Source of the DNA: Gammaproteobacteria bacterium
GTDB taxonomy: Bacteria > Pseudomonadota > Gammaproteobacteria > PS1 > Pseudothioglobaceae
NCBI GenBank assembly: GCA_029941485.1
Contig: JAPYOZ010000009.1
Location: 1-23,864 of the forward strand
Direction of reading: 5' to 3'
Length of the DNA: 23,864 nucleotides
Made by a program: the position numbers and the translations under genes. Each line of letters starts with the position of its first letter. Position 1 is the first letter of the stretch. The notes beneath the pieces are model-generated. The model searched no databases. It saw only the letters and a program-made list of their open reading frames with translations, and was not told the DNA's origin. Below are positions 8,617 through 16,221 of the stretch, piece by piece.

Positions 8617-9428
8617 TGGTTTGGTTGCAATATCTTTTGCCGCAACATTTGGCGTCGAAGCTTATGTTTCGCTTTGCTCGTATTGAAAATACTTGGCTAA
8701 AAAACACCTTTACCCACTGGTTTGTTGAGTCGTATCAAGTTGATTTATCACAAGCTAAGCGTGAGCAAGTTGAGGATTACAAACACTTTAATGATTTCTT
8801 TACACGCTCACTTAAGATAGGTGCTAGGCCAATTGCTGATAGTGCGATTGTTTGCCCGGTAGATGGTGCTGTATCTCAAGTAGGAAAAATCAACAATGCA
8901 CAAATTCTGCAAGCAAAAGGTCGTGATTACAGCGTTAATCAATTGTTAGGCAATGATTCAAGGTCAGTAGATTTTACAGATGGCTTCTTTGCTACCATTT
9001 ATCTTTCACCGAAAGATTATCACCGTATTCATATGCCTTACGATGGGAAGCTGATTTCGATGGATTATATTCCAGGTGATTTGTTTTCAGTTAATCAACA
9101 AACGGCGCAAAATGTTGACAATCTGTTTGCTAGGAATGAGCGCGTAGTGTGTTATTTTCAAACTGAATTTGGATTAGCTGCTTTTGTTTTAGTGGGTGCA
9201 ATTTTTGTGGGTTCCATGCAAACAGTTTGGCACGGTCAGATTAACCCACCGTATAAAAAACAAGTACAACACTTTGATTATTTAGACCAAGATATTAAGC
9301 TGAAAAAAGGTGAAGAAATGGGTCGATTTAATATGGGTTCAACCATTATTATGTTATCACCTAATCAAGACAATCCGTTTAATCTAAGTGAATTAGAGCG
9401 AGTTCGAATGGGGCAAGCGCTAATCTAG
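8616..9428 (+). CDS. psd: phosphatidylserine decarboxylase proenzyme
   Basis: Membrane-associated enzyme that makes phosphatidylethanolamine from phosphatidylserine. It is a pyruvoyl enzyme that cleaves itself into alpha and beta chains at Ser242 in GRFNMGSTIIM. Other catalytic residues are visible: Asp83 in PVDG and His136/His139 in DYHRIHMP. LSPKDYHRIHMP, PGDLFSVN and NLFARNERV are strong signatures of the E. coli-type short family. The cleavage motif is MGST rather than the usual LGST. At 270 aa it is shorter than E. coli Psd (322) at both ends, but all catalytic parts are present. The 3' end overlaps the convergent corB-like gene by 9 nt, so there is no intergenic terminator. Confidence 0.96.
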   Translation: MVWLQYLLPQHLASKLMFRFARIENTWLKNTFTHWFVESYQVDLSQAKREQVEDYKHFNDFFTRSLKIGARPIADSAIVCPVDGAVSQVGKINNAQILQAKGRDYSVNQLLGNDSRSVDFTDGFFATIYLSPKDYHRIHMPYDGKLISMDYIPGDLFSVNQQTAQNVDNLFARNERVVCYFQTEFGLAAFVLVGAIFVGSMQTVWHGQINPPYKKQVQHFDYLDQDIKLKKGEEMGRFNMGSTIIMLSPNQDNPFNLSELERVRMGQALI

Positions 9429-10670
9429 CTTTGTTAGTTTAACCAACTTGATGGTTTGCTCGGAGATTTGCATAATTTCAATCAGTACATTATCTACTTT
9501 AAAACTAATGTCTCGCTTTGGAATGCTTTGCAGTTCTTCCAAAATTAACCCGTTGAGTGTTTTGGCTTTAGCAGCCGATAAATTGATTTCTAGCAAAGTA
9601 TTAAGCTCTCGAATGCTAATTCTAGGATCGATTAAATAACTACCATCTTTTTGCTTAACGACCTCCTCAATGGCCTCATTTTGATTTGAGGTAAATTGAC
9701 CGACAATTTCTTCCAAAATATCTTCAAGCACCACTAAACCTCTAACTTCTCCATATTCATCAACCACTAGGCCAAGACGTCTTTTTTGTGTTTGAAAATG
9801 TTCTAGCTGGTGTGCTAAAGAAGTACCCTCGGGTACGAAGTAGGGTTTACGAACTAATTGTAGTGCCGCCTTTATGCTGAATTCACCTTTGGCGTATAGA
9901 TTAACAACGTCCCTCATGTGTAGAACCCCTGTAATGTTATCAGGTGAGCCATCAAAGGTTAATAGTCGCGTGTGTTGGATGCGTTCTAATTGCGACAAAA
10001 TATCGTCATGATTATTAATATCAACACTAATGAGTTCGTGGCGAGGAATCATAATATCTTCAACTTTGACTTTTTCTAAATCAATGATGTTGAGCAGCAT
10101 TTTTTGATAGTTTGAGGCGATGACTGGCTTGGCATCATGCACCACCATTCTAAGCTCTTCAGGGCTAATACCACTTTCCTGTTCACTGTTTTTAACACCA
10201 AACAATCTAAGAATATTTTTTGATAACTGTGCGATAATCCATACAAAAGGTTTAAATGCTTTAATTAATAGCTCAATAACAATGGAGGCAGGCAGGGCGA
10301 TTTTTTCTGGGTTTTTAGCCGCAAAGGTTTTTGGTGTGGTTTCTGCAAAAATTAAAATAATAAAAGTCAGTAGTATGGATGCATAGACAATAGAGCCTTC
10401 CCCGTAAAGTTTAATGGCAAGTAAAGTAGCAATACTTGAGGCGAAAATATTAACAAAGTTATTACCCAGTAAAATAGTACCGATTAAATGATCAAGATCG
10501 TTTAATAGTTTTTCTGTGCGTTTGGCGTTTTTGTTATTTTTGTTACTAAGGGCTTTAAGACGATAGCGATTAATTGCCATCATTGAAGTTTCAGCAGAGG
10601 AGAAAAAAGCAGAGCCTAGTATCAATCCTAATAGGATTGATACTAGCCAAAAGGTTGAAAGATCTTCCAA
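9420..10670 (-). CDS. CorB/CNNM-type membrane protein with CBS pair (CorC_HlyC domain)
   Basis: Probable divalent-cation (Mg or Co) transport or efflux protein of the YfjD/CorB (CNNM) family. The transmembrane CNNM (DUF21) domain is at 1-160, with hydrophobic segments near 7-31, 62-86, 92-117 and 125-157 and the FFSSAETSMMAINRYRLKAL signature. A pair of CBS domains follows (about 204-262 and 269-327; EDIMIPRHEL, VVDEYGEVRGLVVLEDILEEIVG), then the C-terminal CorC_HlyC domain at about 340-413. Length of 416 aa is normal. The start is TTG with no visible Shine-Dalgarno; an in-frame TAA three codons upstream excludes a longer N-terminus. It lies 34 nt downstream of eno and its end overlaps psd. 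The precise cation cannot be told from sequence. Confidence 0.92.
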   Translation of the reverse strand: MEDLSTFWLVSILLGLILGSAFFSSAETSMMAINRYRLKALSNKNNKNAKRTEKLLNDLDHLIGTILLGNNFVNIFASSIATLLAIKLYGEGSIVYASILLTFIILIFAETTPKTFAAKNPEKIALPASIVIELLIKAFKPFVWIIAQLSKNILRLFGVKNSEQESGISPEELRMVVHDAKPVIASNYQKMLLNIIDLEKVKVEDIMIPRHELISVDINNHDDILSQLERIQHTRLLTFDGSPDNITGVLHMRDVVNLYAKGEFSIKAALQLVRKPYFVPEGTSLAHQLEHFQTQKRRLGLVVDEYGEVRGLVVLEDILEEIVGQFTSNQNEAIEEVVKQKDGSYLIDPRISIRELNTLLEINLSAAKAKTLNGLILEELQSIPKRDISFKVDNVLIEIMQISEQTIKLVKLTKLD

Positions 10671-10704
10671 AGATTTTTAGTTTTTAGTTTTAATATTTGG
10701 CAGT

Positions 10705-11985
10705 TTAGCTCAAATGGTTAAAAGCATCAAGTCCTGGATAAATCGCTTTAGAGCCTAATTCTTCTTCAATACGAAGTAGACGGTTGTATTTTGCCAATCG
10801 ATCAGAACGAGATAAAGAGCCAGTTTTGATCTGGCCACAGCCTGTTGCTACTGCTAAATCAGCAATGGTTGTGTCTTCAGTTTCACCGGATCGGTGGGAC
10901 ATGACACAAGTATAGCCTGCTTGAGTAGCCATTGACATGGCGCTGAAAGTCTCAGTCAAGGTACCAATTTGATTGACTTTGATTAGGATTGAATTGGCAA
11001 TGTTGTTTTCAATGCCTTTCGTTAAAATAGCACTGTTAGTAACAAAAAGATCGTCGCCAACCAATTGCACCTTACTACCAATTTTTTTCGTGAGTAAGTC
11101 CCAACCACCCCAATCATTTTCATCCATGCCATCTTCAATCGAGATAATTGGGTAATTTTCTACCCAATTAGCAAGGTAGTCTACAAATTCACTTGAGCTG
11201 AGTGATCTATTTTCAGAAGCTAAATTGTACTTGCCATCAGCATAGAATTCAGAGCTGGCTGCATCAATGCCAATATAAATGTCTTTTCCCGCCTCATAGC
11301 CTGCATTTGCAATTGCTTCTAAAATCACTTTAATTGCATCTTCATTTGAGGCCAAATCCGGTGCAAAGCCACCTTCGTCACCAACGGCAGTATTCATGCC
11401 TTTTTCTTCAAGTACAGTTTTTAAGTGATGAAACACTTCCGCACCGTAGCGGAGCGCTTCTTTAAAACTCGGTGCGCCGGCAGGAATAATCATAAATTCT
11501 TGAATGTCAACACTGTTGTTAGCGTGCTCTCCACCATTGATAATGTTCATCATTGGTACAGGCAATTGGTAATTACTGCCTTGATCCAGTGAAGTGTATA
11601 AGGGTTTGTTCTGTCTATTGGCATTGGCATGTGCACAAGCCAAAGACACGGCTAAAATTGCATTAGCACCCAGTCTTGATTTGGTTTTCGTACCATCAAG
11701 ATCAATCATTGCTTGGTCAATTTTTCCAAGGTCTTCAATACCAAAGCCACACAGGCATTCATGAATTTCTGTGTTGATAAATTCAACTGCTTTTAAAACG
11801 CCTTTACCTAAGTAGCGTGATTTATCGCCATCACGCAGCTCTAATGCTTCACGTTGACCTGTCGAGGCACCCGATGGCACCATTGCACTACCCATTGATC
11901 CATCGTCCAGAATGACATCCGCCTCAACGGTCGGATTGCCTCTAGAATCAAGTACTTCTCTTGCTTTAATTTGTTGAATTTTCAC
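10705..11985 (-). CDS. eno: enolase
   Basis: Glycolytic/gluconeogenic enzyme interconverting 2-phosphoglycerate and phosphoenolpyruvate. Metal ligands Asp241 (GIDAASSEF), Glu284 (SIEDG) and Asp311 (VGDDLF) are present, as are catalytic Glu204 (VGDEGGF) and Lys336 (ILIKVNQIG). The enolase signature near 333-346 and SHRSGETEDTTIADLAVA are intact. 426 aa, close to the E. coli length. The start is GTG (11983-11985). An AAGG abuts it too closely to help, while a GGA eight bases upstream is better placed. It lies only 17 nt after dnaJ, so it is probably on the same message, which is not the usual enterobacterial neighbourhood (pyrG-eno). Confidence 0.98.
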   Translation of the reverse strand: MKIQQIKAREVLDSRGNPTVEADVILDDGSMGSAMVPSGASTGQREALELRDGDKSRYLGKGVLKAVEFINTEIHECLCGFGIEDLGKIDQAMIDLDGTKTKSRLGANAILAVSLACAHANANRQNKPLYTSLDQGSNYQLPVPMMNIINGGEHANNSVDIQEFMIIPAGAPSFKEALRYGAEVFHHLKTVLEEKGMNTAVGDEGGFAPDLASNEDAIKVILEAIANAGYEAGKDIYIGIDAASSEFYADGKYNLASENRSLSSSEFVDYLANWVENYPIISIEDGMDENDWGGWDLLTKKIGSKVQLVGDDLFVTNSAILTKGIENNIANSILIKVNQIGTLTETFSAMSMATQAGYTCVMSHRSGETEDTTIADLAVATGCGQIKTGSLSRSDRLAKYNRLLRIEEELGSKAIYPGLDAFNHLS

Positions 11986-12002
11986 CTTAATATTCCATAC
12001 GT

Positions 12003-13109
12003 TTATTCAAAGAATGATTTCATTTTACCAAAGAAAGAGCTGGATTCAGGGTGATGTTTCTTACCGCATGATGCCGAAAATTCTTTCAATAAATCTTTTT
12101 GTTTTTTATTTAAATTAACCGGTGTTTCAATTTTTACTTGGCAAAGTAGGTCGCCGACACCATCGTGTCGTATTGCTTTTATGCCTTTACCACGTAGGCG
12201 AAATAATTTTCCAGTTTGAGTACCTGCGGGTACTTTGATTTTAAGTTTGCTACTCAGTGTTGGCACTTCGATTGAGCCACCGAGCGTTGCCGTGGCAAAA
12301 TCAATTGGAACTTCGCAATATAAATCATTACCTTCTCTTTGAAAGATACTGTGCTTTTTAACGTGCACTTCTACATACAAGTCGCCACTTGGACCACCTC
12401 TAGCGCCGGCTTCACCTTCACCGCTTAGACGAATCCTATTGCCAGTATCGACACCAGCAGGAATCTTAACTGATAATGTTTTTTGTTTTCTCACCACACC
12501 TTGTCCACGACAAGTGCCGCAAGGTTTTTCAATTTTTTGACCGGTTCCAGAGCACACATGACAAGGGCGCTGTACTGCAAAAAATCCTTGTTGCACCTGT
12601 ATTTGTCCAGAGCCACTGCAAGTACCACAAGTTTTAACTGAAGTACCAGGTTTTGCACCTGTGCCATGGCAAGTATCACAAGCTTCATTTTTAGGAATTC
12701 GAACTTTAACCGTTGTGCCTTCTGCTGCTTCTTTTAGGTTAATTTCTAAATCATAGCGAAGATCTGCCCCACGGTTATCTGGCTGAGCATTTCCGCCACC
12801 GAAAATATCTCCAAAAATATCTCCAAATCCACCACCACCGCCACCAAATGGGCTGCCGCCACCGAACCCACCAGCACTACCGTCAACGCCTGCATGACCA
12901 AATTGATCGTAGGCTTGACGCTTTTGCGAGTCTGACAATACGGCGTAGGCTTTTTGTATTTCCTTGAATTGTTTTTCAGCAGATGCTTTGTTATCTGTAT
13001 TCCGATCAGGATGATGCTTCATTGCTAAGCGTTTGTAAGCTTTTTTTATTTGCTTATCGTCAGCACCTTTCTCAACTCCTAATACTTCGTAATAATCTCT
13101 TTTTGACAT
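12003..13109 (-). CDS. dnaJ: chaperone DnaJ (Hsp40)
   Basis: Co-chaperone that delivers unfolded clients to DnaK and stimulates its ATPase. The J domain spans 1-70 with HPD at 33-35. The Gly/Phe-rich linker is about 74-106. The zinc domain has four CxxC pairs (144/147, 161/164, 183/186, 197/200) in CxxCxGxG repeats. C-terminal substrate-binding and dimerisation regions follow. 368 aa, typical of type I DnaJ. The ATG has AAGG about 5 nt upstream. It follows dnaK by 77 nt, which contain a strong intrinsic terminator or attenuator, so dnaJ expression probably depends on read-through. grpE is not adjacent. Confidence 0.98.
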   Translation of the reverse strand: MSKRDYYEVLGVEKGADDKQIKKAYKRLAMKHHPDRNTDNKASAEKQFKEIQKAYAVLSDSQKRQAYDQFGHAGVDGSAGGFGGGSPFGGGGGGFGDIFGDIFGGGNAQPDNRGADLRYDLEINLKEAAEGTTVKVRIPKNEACDTCHGTGAKPGTSVKTCGTCSGSGQIQVQQGFFAVQRPCHVCSGTGQKIEKPCGTCRGQGVVRKQKTLSVKIPAGVDTGNRIRLSGEGEAGARGGPSGDLYVEVHVKKHSIFQREGNDLYCEVPIDFATATLGGSIEVPTLSSKLKIKVPAGTQTGKLFRLRGKGIKAIRHDGVGDLLCQVKIETPVNLNKKQKDLLKEFSASCGKKHHPESSSFFGKMKSFFE

Positions 13110-13125
13110 ATTTACCTTAATGAAT

Positions 13126-13162
13126 AAAAAACCTTCTCCAAATGATTCATCTGAAGAAGGTT
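13126..13162 (-). terminator. intrinsic terminator/attenuator between dnaK and dnaJ
   Basis: The arms start with AACCTTCT (13130-13137) and AGAAGGTT (13155-13162). Read as minus-strand RNA, the hairpin is a continuous 15-bp stem with a 3-nt AAU loop, including two G:U wobbles, and runs directly into a tract of six U (complement of 13126-13131). On the plus strand the two wobble positions become C/A mismatches, so the structure is built for transcription in the dnaK-to-dnaJ direction. Only about 16 nt separate the U-tract from the dnaJ start, leaving no room for a separate promoter. It therefore probably attenuates, rather than abolishes, dnaJ transcription. Confidence 0.85.
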
Positions 13163-13186
13163 AGTTTTTAAGTAATAATTGTTTAT

Positions 13187-15094
13187 TTACTTGTCGTCTT
13201 GAACTTCTTCAAAATCAGCATCAACTACATCATCACCTGCATCTGCAGTTTCACCGCCATCCTCATTAGCACCAGCTTTAGCTTGAGCTTTTTCTGCTAA
13301 TGGTTGTGCCTTTTCACTTAAGTTTTGAACTTTAGCATCGATGGCTTCTTTGTCGTCGCCTTTAATGGCCTCTTCAAGCTCAGTAATTGCAGTTTCAATG
13401 GTTGATTTTTCATCGTCAGAGATTTCATCTTTCAACTCTTCTAAGGTTTGTTTAGTTGAGTGTACTAATGAGTCTGCCATGTTGCGCGAAGTGACTAATT
13501 CTTGGAATTTTTTGTCTTCATCAGCATGTGCTTCAGCATCTTTAATCATTTTTTCAACTTCTTCATCGCTAAGACCACTTGAAGCCTTAATAGTGATTGA
13601 TTGCTCTTTACCAGTATTTTTATCTTTAGCAGAAACGTTCAAGATGCCATCAGAGTCAATGTCTAACGTTACTTCGATTTGTGGTTGACCTTTTGGCGCT
13701 GCACCAATACCCTCTAAGTTGAATTGACCCAGCGACTTGTTTCCACTAGCCACTTCGCGCTCACCTTGCAGTACGTGAACGGTTACTGCCGATTGATTAT
13801 CCGCCGCTGTTGAGAAAATCTGAGACGCATTCGTAGGAATGGTGGTATTTTTCTCAATGAGTTTAGTCATTACACCGCCCATGGTTTCAATGCCTAATGA
13901 TAATGGGGTTACATCAAGTAACAACACATCTTTAACATCGCCACCTAATACGCCCGCTTGAATGCCTGCACCCATTGCCACCGCTTCATCAGGGTTTACG
14001 TCCTTTTTAGGTTCTTTACCAAAGAAATCTTGCACCATTTTTGATACTTTCGGCATACGCGTTTGACCACCAACAAGGATGACTTCATCGATATCACTGC
14101 TTGAAAGATCCGCGTCTTTGAGTGCGGTCTTGCAAGGCTCAATGGTGCGTTTTAATAGGTCGTCAACTAACGATTCTAATTTAGCACGCGTAATCTTAAT
14201 GTTAAGGTGTTTAGGACCCGATGCATCAGCTGTTACGTAAGGTAGATTCACCTCTGTTTGCTCTGAAGAAGACAATTCAATCTTGGCTTTTTCTGCCGCT
14301 TCTTTTAAGCGTTGTAGTGCCATTGGATCATTGGTTAAGTCAACGCCTTGATCTTTTTTAAACTCATCAACTAAATAGCCAATAATACGTTGGTCAAAAT
14401 CTTCACCGCCTAAGAAAGTGTCACCATTGGTTGATAGTACTTCAAAGTGTTTTTCACCATCGATGTCTTCCATTTCAATGATAGATACATCGAAAGTACC
14501 ACCACCTAAGTCATACACAGCTACGGTTTTATCACCTTTAACTTTGTCAACGCCATAAGCCAATGCGGCGGCTGTTGGCTCGTTAATGATGCGCTTAACA
14601 TCCAAACCAGCAATTTTTCCTGCGTCTTTAGTGGCTTGACGTTGTGAGTCGTTAAAGTAAGCAGGAACAGTAATCACTGCTTCGGTAACGGTTTCACCTA
14701 AATATTCCTCAGCAGTTTTTTTCATCTTTTCGATCACTTTGGCTGAGATTTCTGGAGCGGCCATTTTCTTACCGTTAACCTCTACCCAAGCATCACCATT
14801 GTCAGCCTTAACAATTTTGTACGGCACTAGTTTGATGTCCTTCTGTACGGCTTTCTCGTCGAAACGGCGACCAATTAAACGCTTAATTGCGTATAAAGTA
14901 TTTTCAGGATTAGTGACTGCTTGGCGTTTTGCCGACTGACCCACTAAGATTTCTTTACTGTCTTTTGGATAAGCGATGATAGACGGTGTGGTGCGATCAC
15001 CTTCCGAATTTTCAATAATTTTAACTGAGCCGCCATCCATAATAGCGACGCATGAATTTGTTGTACCTAAGTCAATACCAATAATTTTTGACAT
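13187..15094 (-). CDS. dnaK: chaperone DnaK (Hsp70)
   Basis: ATP-dependent Hsp70 chaperone. The N-terminal ATPase begins IIGIDLGTTNSCVAIMDG, followed by YDLGGGTFDVSI and VGGQTRMPKV. The interdomain linker DVLLLDVTPLSLGIETMGG, the beta-sandwich substrate domain and the helical lid follow. The C-terminus VVDADFEEVQDDK carries the conserved EEV-type tail. 635 aa, full length. The start is certain: AAGGAGTT lies 5 nt before the ATG. A sigma-32-type promoter and an overlapping sigma-70-like promoter lie in the 78-nt gap upstream, and a terminator-like hairpin follows the gene. Confidence 0.99.
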   Translation of the reverse strand: MSKIIGIDLGTTNSCVAIMDGGSVKIIENSEGDRTTPSIIAYPKDSKEILVGQSAKRQAVTNPENTLYAIKRLIGRRFDEKAVQKDIKLVPYKIVKADNGDAWVEVNGKKMAAPEISAKVIEKMKKTAEEYLGETVTEAVITVPAYFNDSQRQATKDAGKIAGLDVKRIINEPTAAALAYGVDKVKGDKTVAVYDLGGGTFDVSIIEMEDIDGEKHFEVLSTNGDTFLGGEDFDQRIIGYLVDEFKKDQGVDLTNDPMALQRLKEAAEKAKIELSSSEQTEVNLPYVTADASGPKHLNIKITRAKLESLVDDLLKRTIEPCKTALKDADLSSSDIDEVILVGGQTRMPKVSKMVQDFFGKEPKKDVNPDEAVAMGAGIQAGVLGGDVKDVLLLDVTPLSLGIETMGGVMTKLIEKNTTIPTNASQIFSTAADNQSAVTVHVLQGEREVASGNKSLGQFNLEGIGAAPKGQPQIEVTLDIDSDGILNVSAKDKNTGKEQSITIKASSGLSDEEVEKMIKDAEAHADEDKKFQELVTSRNMADSLVHSTKQTLEELKDEISDDEKSTIETAITELEEAIKGDDKEAIDAKVQNLSEKAQPLAEKAQAKAGANEDGGETADAGDDVVDADFEEVQDDK

Positions 15095-15113
15095 TTTTTA
15101 ACTCCTTGTGTTT

Positions 15114-15141
15114 GATATACCTCCTATATAGGGATAGTCAA
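15114..15141 (-). promoter_or_regulatory. candidate sigma-70 promoter overlapping the heat-shock promoter
   Basis: TTGACT (15141-15136) and TATATC (15119-15114) are separated by 16 nt on the minus strand, a fair sigma-70 match. It overlaps the RpoH promoter and would start about 12 nt further downstream, leaving a very short leader. The -10 box of the RpoH promoter also falls in a perfect 10-bp palindrome, CCTATATAGG (15123-15132). Either may be coincidental. Confidence 0.45.
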
Positions 15142-15154
15142 AACTTTTTTCAAG
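15126..15154 (-). promoter_or_regulatory. RpoH (sigma-32) heat-shock promoter of dnaK
   Basis: On the minus strand CTTGAAA (15154-15148) is followed after 14 nt by CCCTATAT (15133-15126). The sigma-32 consensus is CTTGAAA, 13-17 nt, then CCCCATNT, so the -35 is perfect and the -10 matches 7 of 8. Transcription would start near 15119, giving a leader of about 25 nt that includes the AAGGAG ribosome site. No CIRCE element is present, so control by RpoH rather than HrcA is indicated. Confidence 0.82.
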
Positions 15155-15172
15155 GAATTTAATAAAAAATAT

Positions 15173-15649
15173 TTAAAGTTTGGCTTTTAAGAGTTTTTCA
15201 ACCGATTGTGGCACAAAAGCACTGATGTCGCCACCGAGTGTGAGAATTTCGCGAACCAATGAAGATGAAATATTAGCGTACTGTTCGGCGGGGGTCATGA
15301 ACAAAGTTTCAATGTTAGGGTTAAGGTGTTTATTCATGCCTGAGAGTTGGAACTCGTATTCAAAGTCGGATACAGCGCGGAGTCCACGCAGAATGACTTG
15401 AGCATTTTGCTCATTGGCAAAATCCACCAACAACGTATTAAAACTCAGCACTTGAATGTTATCAATATCCTTAAGTGCGGTAATAGCGGCATTAACCCTA
15501 TCATCAATACTTAGGAATGATTTTTTTTTGCTGTTTTGAGTAATGCCAATCACGACCGTATCAAATAATTTACTGGCGCGATGAATTAAATCAATGTGGC
15601 CATTGGTTATTGGGTCAAACGAACCGGGATAAATTGCAATTTTTTTCAT
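15173..15649 (-). CDS. coaD: phosphopantetheine adenylyltransferase
   Basis: Penultimate step of coenzyme A synthesis: transfers AMP from ATP to 4'-phosphopantetheine. It has the nucleotidyltransferase signature YPGSFDPITNGH (7-18) with TNGH at 15-18, RGLR at 88-91 and ISSSLVRE at 127-134, which contacts ATP phosphates. 158 aa, normal length. The ATG overlaps the rsmD stop (ATGA), a translational coupling that reproduces the common rsmD-coaD pair. The 78-nt gap downstream contains the dnaK promoter. Confidence 0.97.
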   Translation of the reverse strand: MKKIAIYPGSFDPITNGHIDLIHRASKLFDTVVIGITQNSKKKSFLSIDDRVNAAITALKDIDNIQVLSFNTLLVDFANEQNAQVILRGLRAVSDFEYEFQLSGMNKHLNPNIETLFMTPAEQYANISSSLVREILTLGGDISAFVPQSVEKLLKAKL

Positions 15650-16218
15650 AGTAATTCAATTAAACAGTAAAAAACGTTACCAGATTGTTTTTGTTTGCTG
15701 ATTTCGATTTTTTCCGAAATTTTCTCAGCAACATCTGCTTCATTTATTATATATTCTGATTCTATATAGATTTTACTACCTGTGGCAACAAAACCACCTT
15801 CTGAGAGTAATTTTAAGGCTTTTGGCAGGATGTTTTTGTTAAAAGGAGGGTCTAAGAAGACAAAATCAAAGGTTTGATTGCTTTTTTTGCTTAAAAACTC
15901 AAGTGCGTCTTGGTTGAAACATTGAATTTTATCTGATTTTAATAATTTTCTATTTTTTTCAAGATTTTGAAAAGCTTGTGTATTTTTCTCAATACTAACA
16001 ATCTCTTTAGCACCTCGGGATAAGGCTTCAAAACTCAGAGATCCACTACCAGAGAATAAATCCAAATACGTTTTGTTAAAAGACTCGAACTGAATCCAAT
16101 TAAACAAGGTTTCCCGTATCTTGCTAGATGTAGGTCTTAAACCAGGGGCATCAGGGAAGTTAAATTTTCTACCCCGATATTCACCAGATATGATTTGAAA
16201 GGTGTTGCTGACAGACAA
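15646..16218 (-). CDS. rsmD: 16S rRNA (guanine966-N2)-methyltransferase
   Basis: SAM-dependent methylase acting on G966 of 16S rRNA in the small subunit. Motif I is LDLFSGSGSL (52-61) and the catalytic DPPF is at 123-126. The N-terminal GEYRGRKFNFPDAPGLRPT and RETLFNW segments are diagnostic of RsmD. 190 aa. The start is TTG, one codon (CGC) after the ppa stop and in the same frame as ppa. That stop blocks any longer N-terminus, and no Shine-Dalgarno is visible, so translation probably depends on ribosomes terminating on ppa. It overlaps coaD by 4 nt. Confidence 0.95.
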   Translation of the reverse strand: MSVSNTFQIISGEYRGRKFNFPDAPGLRPTSSKIRETLFNWIQFESFNKTYLDLFSGSGSLSFEALSRGAKEIVSIEKNTQAFQNLEKNRKLLKSDKIQCFNQDALEFLSKKSNQTFDFVFLDPPFNKNILPKALKLLSEGGFVATGSKIYIESEYIINEADVAEKISEKIEISKQKQSGNVFYCLIELL

Positions 16219-16221
16219 GCG

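Noticed and set aside
13341..13688. 115-codon open frame on the plus strand
   Set aside because: Antisense to dnaK; Ser-rich low-complexity translation typical of a shadow frame.
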